A stretch of DNA of 6,933 nt from positions 1 to 6,933 of the forward strand of contig JADKJB010000025.1 in NCBI GenBank assembly GCA_016722525.1, given 5' to 3'. Below the pieces are notes generated by a model. That model was not told the origin of the DNA. It saw only the letters and a program-made list of their open reading frames with translations, and searched no databases. Shown here piece by piece: positions 1 to 6,933 of this stretch. The position numbers were made by a program, and so were the translations under genes. How positions within the stretch are numbered: the stretch's first letter is position 1; every line of letters begins with the position of its first letter. This DNA is from Bacteroidota bacterium (GTDB lineage Bacteria > Bacteroidota > Bacteroidia > AKYH767-A > OLB10).

Positions 1-1807
1 GGTTTAACTTACTGAACCTGAAAAGAAACTCTGAATACTAGAAAACAAACAGACTTTAAGTAGAAGGTCTAAAATCACGAGAAACTGTCAGATAACTAAT
101 CAAGTCTTAAAATCACTGTTGAAGTGTAAAAATAAAACTAGTATTCCTTAGACAATTTAAAGGTAGGCTCGGAAGCAAGACATCCTGTTAAGAAAGCGTT
201 ACGGATCATAAGTCTCTACGTGAAGTGGATTACCGTTGTCGATAATACTTTTGAGTCCTAAACAGTGTACCGAAATTATTAATTATTTATGGTAGCAAAG
301 TGTTTAATTAAATTGTAATTTTTTTACGTTTAAAAATGTAAAGAAAATTTATTCAAAATAAAAATGTTGAAATAGGTAGCGTAAAACAACGTTTTAATCA
401 TTGTCACTGAAAATCAATGTTTGTCGAAGTAATGTTGTATAACACGATTTAATTCGGTCCCTAAGCTGCAGTTAATACGATAACAGCGATGGGTTTTAAA
501 ACGTTCCTTTTATTTTTCCTTTAGATAATAGTTAACAAAATAGTGCCAATTGTTTGGGGTTGGAGATTACCTGGAAAATCTCGTTTTTGCGAACCGTACT
601 ACAAACCACCTCAGGTAGATTGGTAGCGTATACTAAATGGAACCGCTATTATAATTAGCGGAGGAACAAAGCAAATTAAACCCGTAACTTCGGAAGAAGA
701 GGTTGCCTAATTAAGTATCATAAAATCCAGGAGGGCGACTGTTTATTAAAACACAGGACTCTATAGGTACAAAATAGAATGTGGGTCTGACTACCTGCGG
801 TGTTGTGTAATGAAAAGGGATGTTGATAGCATTGGATATAATTCACAATAAGCAGGCTGTAACTCGACAGTCCTAAGGTAGCGAAATTCCTTGTGGTAGT
901 TCCAGCCTGCCAGAATGATGTAACGACTCCCTCCACTATCTCCGCTAATAATTTGGCGGGATTAGATTTTGTGAAGATGCAAAAACTGTAACAGCTGGAC
1001 CCGGAAAGACCCTGCCTTTACTACCTTTACATTGTAATTAAAAATCGACAGCGCAGCTGAGGTGGGAGATTATTTGGAGAAGTAGTTGAAGTACCACCCC
1101 TGTTGATTTTCTTCACTATAAATTTTTATAAATTTGAAACGTGTATGGTTGGTAGTTTCGGCTGGGGCGGTCACCTCCTAAAAAGTAACGGGGGGTGTGC
1201 AAAGGTAAGTTCAAAGCAGAAAATAATTGTTTGTTAAGCGCAATATAGTAAAATTTGCCTAACTGGTAAGCAGACATGCTAACAGAAACTGGACGTCAGC
1301 TATAGTGACCCGGTGGTTTGTGTGGAAAAACCATCGATCAACGGATAAAGGTACGCCGGGGATAACAGGCTGATAACCCTTTAGAGTCCTATTGATGGGG
1401 TTGTTTGGCACCTCGATGTCAGCTTATCGCTTCCTGTAGGGCAGAACAAAGTCCTAAGGAGTTCGGCTGTTCGCCGATTAAAGCGGTACATGAGCTGGGT
1501 TTAGAACGTTGTGAAACAGTTCGGATCCTATCTACTGTACATTTTAGATAAAAATGTGTCTTATAACGGCATTGACAAAGCTATTTCTAGTACGAGAGGA
1601 CCGAATATGGTGGATCACTGATTAGCGAGTTGTTGGTTTTCACCGGCAGGCTCGATCGTTATATCCGTTTACTGTTAATTACTGAGAGCATATCAAGTAA
1701 GAAACAAATTGTCTAGTTTATCTCTAAAAAAGTTTTAGACTACAACTTAAACAGGCTATAAGTATTGAAGTGGAAGCTCTCGGGCTAAATAGTGCTGATT
1801 TTTTGTG
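1..1807 (+). rRNA. rnl: Large-subunit rRNA, copy 1, 5'-truncated by the window and divergent
   Basis: This is the 3' two-thirds of a mitochondrial-type LSU rRNA, starting in domain II. Recognisable landmarks in order are a GTPase-centre region (about 159-205), the CTAAGGTAGCGAAATTCCTTG block (872-892), the CGGAAAGACC block before the peptidyl-transferase ring (1002-1011), ACGCCGGGGATAACAGGCTG (1353-1372), the A-loop GGCTGTTCGCCG (1465-1476) and the sarcin-ricin loop AGTACGAGAGGACC (1589-1602). The 3' end is set by homology to copy 2, where it pairs with the LSU 5' end. Against copy 2 it carries many small indels and substitutions up to 1460. Some hit positions that are nearly invariant across life: the GTGNACC after AAAGACCCC is missing, and TTGTCGGGTAAGTTCCGACC is broken. 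Either it is a degenerate copy or this stretch is poorly called. The identity as LSU rRNA is certain; whether it works is doubtful. Confidence 0.93.
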
Positions 1808-2152
1808 TAATAAAATGTTTTGTGTTTCTTTTTTTAGTTTAATCTCCCCAACGACAACTCCCAACCCTCCGACTTTTTGTGCGGTGTTGATCTTATAACG
1901 CAACTTCAGCTTTTACGCAAAAAAGTTTGAAATAGATAGCGAGAACGCGAAACGTTTAAAATTTTGTCCAATTGCAGTTGTGCTCTTGCCTGCCTCCTTT
2001 CTGACCTCTCGTCGGTTTGGGCTTTCCGTCGACAAAAACCGGGGTACTTTGAAATTGGGCGATGAAATCTGGTTTTTTTAGTGGACTGTCGCGCGTTTAA
2101 ATTGAGCCCAAAGAATATCCGTGCTGTCCAAAATTTTTTTTTGTTTCTTTAA

Positions 2153-2439
2153 GGATAGGTGATTTTGAGGACCCTATAGAGGAGGGTAAGTGACCTCTCA
2201 TCCGGGAGAATTACTTGTGGCAACTTCCTTCAAGTTCTACCATGTTTTGTCTGGGGACTTTAGGGTTCGACTCCCTACGGTTGCCACTATAAAACAATTA
2301 TTTTTTAATGCCTCCTTTGAAAAAATTTTTTATCCATTTTTAGTATCGCTAAATAGTAAATTAGTGCATACTACTCATTTAACACAGTTAAAAACAAAAA
2401 GCGATACACCCGAAAAAATAAATTTGGATTGATTAAAGT
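2153..2439 (+). other. Insertion of about 287 nt in spacer copy 1
   Basis: Aligning the two spacers, copy 1 follows copy 2 up to TTTCTTTAA (near 2152) and rejoins it at AAAGGTGAATTCG (near 2440). The sequence between has no counterpart in copy 2. Its left half holds the tRNA-like element at 2217-2287 and a small hairpin with stems 2178-2182 and 2194-2198. Its right half is very AT-rich and featureless to me. Short TTAAGG / TTAAAAGG motifs near the two ends could be a direct duplication, but in such AT-rich DNA this may be chance. It could be an insertion in copy 1 or a deletion in copy 2. Confidence 0.6.
2217..2287 (+). tRNA. tRNA-like element with intact acceptor and T-arm, identity unclear
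   Basis: The ends GTGGCAACT (2217-2225) and GGTTGCCAC (2279-2287) form a nine-pair helix with one G-T pair. If the acceptor is the inner seven pairs (2219-2225 with 2279-2285), the discriminator is A2286. A canonical T-arm follows the tRNA rules: stem TAGGG/CCCTA (2261-2265, 2273-2277) around loop TTCGACT. One extra C (2278) lies between T-stem and acceptor. I could not fold a normal D-arm or anticodon arm in 2226-2260, so no anticodon is assigned. It may be a real tRNA with sequence errors, a tRNA pseudogene, or the 3' half of a larger tRNA-like RNA. Confidence 0.45.
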
Positions 2440-2611
2440 TAAAAGGTGAATTCGTTTTAACAGGTTTCCTGTGTTTTTAGAAAGCACAAAAAATTGTTGT
2501 TTTTTGCTTGAAGGTTATCAGCCACGATGCGCTGGTATTCACGTTTTTTTACTTTCGTTTTTTTAAAAAGTTTCAAGGAAAATGTCTGTTGGAATTTTTT
2601 GATTTAATTAG

Positions 2612-2683
2612 GTATAAAAAGTGTGGTCTTGGCTCTGTGAATATGCTCGAAGTCTGCTATAACATATATTGCTGCTGTACGGA
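2612..2683 (+). pseudogene. rns: 5' fragment of small-subunit rRNA
   Basis: GGTCTTGGCTCTGTGAAT (2625-2642) and the following GCTCGAAG correspond to the universal SSU 5' start (GTTTGATC-TGGCTC-GA-GAACGCT). They align with 6391-6430 of the longer SSU in this window. Looser similarity runs on through TATAACATATATTGCTG to about 2683 and is then lost. The expected GTGCGGGTGAATA, seen at 6483-6495, is absent. The fragment sits at the same distance class downstream of LSU copy 1 as the intact SSU does after copy 2, so it looks like a truncated or rearranged SSU, not a chance match. Confidence 0.65.
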
Positions 2684-2947
2684 AGTATGATTAAGACAAT
2701 AGTATTGATTAGCCGACAGTAAAAATAATTCGAGTAGCCGGGGGGGGGGCTCTAAGTTGAAGGAGACAAAAAGGAGTTGACTCACTAGCTGAGTCCAGGT
2801 TATTTCAAAACCCAAATTTATTTTCGGCGGGAACCTTAAAACTCAGTATCAGCTTAACATGGAGTTTCGCGCTTTATAATAGAGTGATGCAGCTTCTGAA
2901 AATTGCGTTAGATAAATAAAAATTTTAATAATATTTGCACCAAACCC
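2684..2947 (+). other. Unassigned stretch with a 10-G run
   Basis: No gene is recognised here. It contains ten consecutive G (2740-2749), out of character for this AT-rich sequence, and a small hairpin GACTCA-CTAGC-TGAGTC (2778-2794). GTAGCCG followed by the G run recalls the GTAGCCGTAGGGG near the 3' end of bacterial-type SSU rRNA. The surrounding match is too weak to annotate as SSU. The rest, up to the tRNA, is AT-rich and shows nothing I can support. Confidence 0.5.
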
Positions 2948-2948
2948 C

Positions 2949-3035
2949 GGAGAGTACCTAAAAGATAAAGCTCTAGGTTTTAGTTAATTTAATTGATGAA
3001 AACTAGTGCTCGGGGATTCGAATCTTTTCTCTCCG
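2949..3035 (+). tRNA. trnS: Type II tRNA, probably tRNA-Ser (Leu possible)
   Basis: GGAGAG (2949-2954) pairs perfectly with CTCTCC (3029-3034) as an acceptor stem. The seventh pair is T/T, and G3035 falls at the discriminator position, which is typical of serine tRNAs. The ATTCGAAT motif (3015-3022) gives a TTCGAAT T-loop, though its stem is mostly G-T pairs with one A/C mismatch. The length of 87 nt fits a long variable arm, as in Ser and Leu tRNAs. Shifting the acceptor by one base (2948-3036, CGGAGAG/CTCTCCG) would give A73 and favour Leu. The middle contains a hairpin around TTTAA, and I could not assign the anticodon with confidence. It lies about 250 nt upstream of LSU copy 2 on the same strand. 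Confidence 0.65.
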
Positions 3036-3287
3036 AAAATGGGTAACAAAAGTAAATAAATTGTTGAAAGCGTATACTACCAGAATCATCGCATTCTGTG
3101 CGACGGTCTGACCTTATACTTCTGAAGTAGGTTGTTAAACCGTGGTATAAACAACAGCGTAGAATCGGTTGAAAACAGTATGAAACGTTTCTGGAAATTA
3201 AACCGAAGGTCGACAGAGGGTGTTATCCAAGGGAAAAACTCTGTCGACGAGTTGTAAATTTGTGAACAAAACAAAAGAGGGGGTTTT
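3036..3287 (+). other. Spacer between tRNA-Ser and LSU copy 2
   Basis: No gene or rRNA motif is recognised. I looked for a 5S rRNA and for further tRNAs and found neither. The stretch is rich in small potential hairpins: AGAAT/ATTCT (3081-3096), TACTT/AAGTA near 3116-3128, GTTGTT/AACAAC (3131-3155) and the strong one at 3209-3248. It could be a structured leader of the LSU precursor, but that is inference. Confidence 0.5.
3209..3248 (+). repeat. Perfect 10-bp inverted repeat (stem-loop) upstream of LSU
   Basis: GTCGACAGAG (3209-3218) is the exact reverse complement of CTCTGTCGAC (3239-3248), separated by a 20-nt loop. It is the longest clean, relatively GC-rich stem in the spacer and ends about 40 nt before the predicted LSU 5' end. 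There is no U-run right after it to mark it as a bacterial-type terminator. A processing signal or part of the precursor fold is possible. Confidence 0.6.
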
Positions 3288-6459
<3,172 letters not shown>

Positions 6460-6933
6460 TCTTTTTGCTAAAAGAAGTGGAGTGCGGGTGAATACTGTTT
6501 AAACCTCCCTACAGTTCAACATACAATTGTTCTTCAGACTAGTTTAACTCTGAATGAAAAGGATTTAACCGCTGATGGATGGATCAATTCTAAGATTAGA
6601 TAGTTGGTTGAGAGTAATGCTCACCAAGTCCGGCGATCTTTAAGCTGGTCTGAGGAAGGGACGGTCAACCACATTGGGACTGAGACAAGGCCCGAGGCTC
6701 CTGCAGGGGCGGCAGTGCAGAATCTTGGACAATGGACAAATGTCTGATCCAGCAAAACTTGATGAGTGACGAAAGGCGGAAGCCGTAAACCCTTTCGTCG
6801 GGAAGATAATGACATATACCAAAGCAAAGTCACGATAAAACTCTGTCCAGCGGCCGCCGAACCAATACAGAGGGGCAAGCGTTATTCCTCTTTATTCGGC
6901 GTAAAGGGTACGTAGGTGAACAAACTCAACTTT

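Larger units (their letters stand above)
1808..2611 (+). other. LSU-SSU intergenic spacer, copy 1
   Basis: The first 175 nt (1808-1982) match the copy 2 spacer with three transitions (1853, 1865, 1976) and no indel. From 1983 the match continues but with many indels. It is interrupted by extra sequence at about 2153-2439 and resumes at the GAATTCG near 2447. I see no conserved protein reading frame. The only candidate in the copy 2 counterpart is broken here by indels. No convincing promoter or terminator can be called. Confidence 0.7.
1..2683 (+). repeat. Direct repeat, copy A (LSU, spacer, SSU start)
   Basis: This whole stretch repeats at 4060-6459 in the same orientation. Position 1 aligns to 4060, and from 1461 onward the offset is 4073. 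It covers the 3' two-thirds of LSU, the LSU-SSU spacer and the first ~70 nt of SSU. Copy A alone carries an insertion (about 2153-2439). The left end is cut by the window, so the true repeat may extend further and include LSU domain I. Similarity ends near 2683, where copy A leaves the SSU sequence. Confidence 0.92.

Noticed and set aside
718..936. Minus-strand open frame of 72 codons
   Set aside because: It lies antisense within conserved LSU rRNA sequence; the frame is a by-product of the rRNA.
2190..2432. Plus-strand 80-codon frame inside the spacer insertion
   Set aside because: It runs straight through the tRNA-like acceptor and T-arm, has no counterpart in copy 2 and resembles no known protein.
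2775..2820. Possible minus-strand tRNA, because the reverse complement reads like a D-arm (GGACTCAGCTAGTGAGTC)
   Set aside because: No matching anticodon arm, T-arm or acceptor stem could be found around it.
3037..3287. Possible 5S rRNA or CRISPR-like array near the LSU
   Set aside because: No 5S consensus is visible and there are no regularly spaced repeats, only unrelated small hairpins.
6621..6878. Minus-strand open frames of 85 and 60 codons
   Set aside because: They are antisense to conserved SSU rRNA motifs and overlap each other.

Overview
This window is almost entirely ribosomal RNA from an AT-rich organelle genome, most likely the mitochondrion of a protist. I see no convincing protein gene. 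The small-subunit (SSU) rRNA at the right end has alphaproteobacterial-type signatures: the GAATCTTGGACAATGG block, CTGATCCAGCAA, and GGAAGATAATGAC. The large-subunit (LSU) rRNA is bacterial in architecture but shortened, at about 2.59 kb, and very AT-rich in its variable regions. That combination points to a gene-rich, bacterial-like mitochondrial rRNA set such as those of stramenopiles or other algae and protists. The lineage cannot be fixed from this window.

Layout, all on the + strand. (1) 1-1807: an LSU rRNA whose 5' third lies outside the window (copy 1). (2) 1808-2611: spacer carrying an insertion of about 287 nt (2153-2439) with a tRNA-like acceptor/T-arm. (3) 2612-2683: a short stretch matching the 5' end of SSU rRNA, which then breaks off. 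(4) 2684-2947: unassigned sequence with a run of 10 G and a weak resemblance to an SSU 3' end. (5) 2949-3035: a type II tRNA, best read as tRNA-Ser. (6) 3036-3287: spacer with a strong hairpin. (7) 3288-5880: a complete LSU rRNA (copy 2), with domains I to VI recognisable. (8) 5881-6389: spacer without the insertion. (9) 6390-6933: the 5' part of SSU rRNA, running off the window.

The main structural fact is a direct repeat of about 2.4-2.7 kb: 1-2683 matches 4060-6459 in the same orientation, with a copy-to-copy period near 4.07 kb. Its divergence is strikingly patchy. The first 1460 nt of copy 1 differ from copy 2 by many small indels, several in universally conserved rRNA positions. The next 522 nt (1461-1982) are colinear with only three substitutions, all in the noncoding spacer. 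Then dense indels return. Two explanations fit: a decayed second rRNA locus partly homogenised by gene conversion, or an assembly/consensus artefact from error-prone reads. The sequence alone cannot decide, but disruption of invariant bases and differences at homopolymers favour sequence error for at least part of it. I did not find a credible new biological system here.
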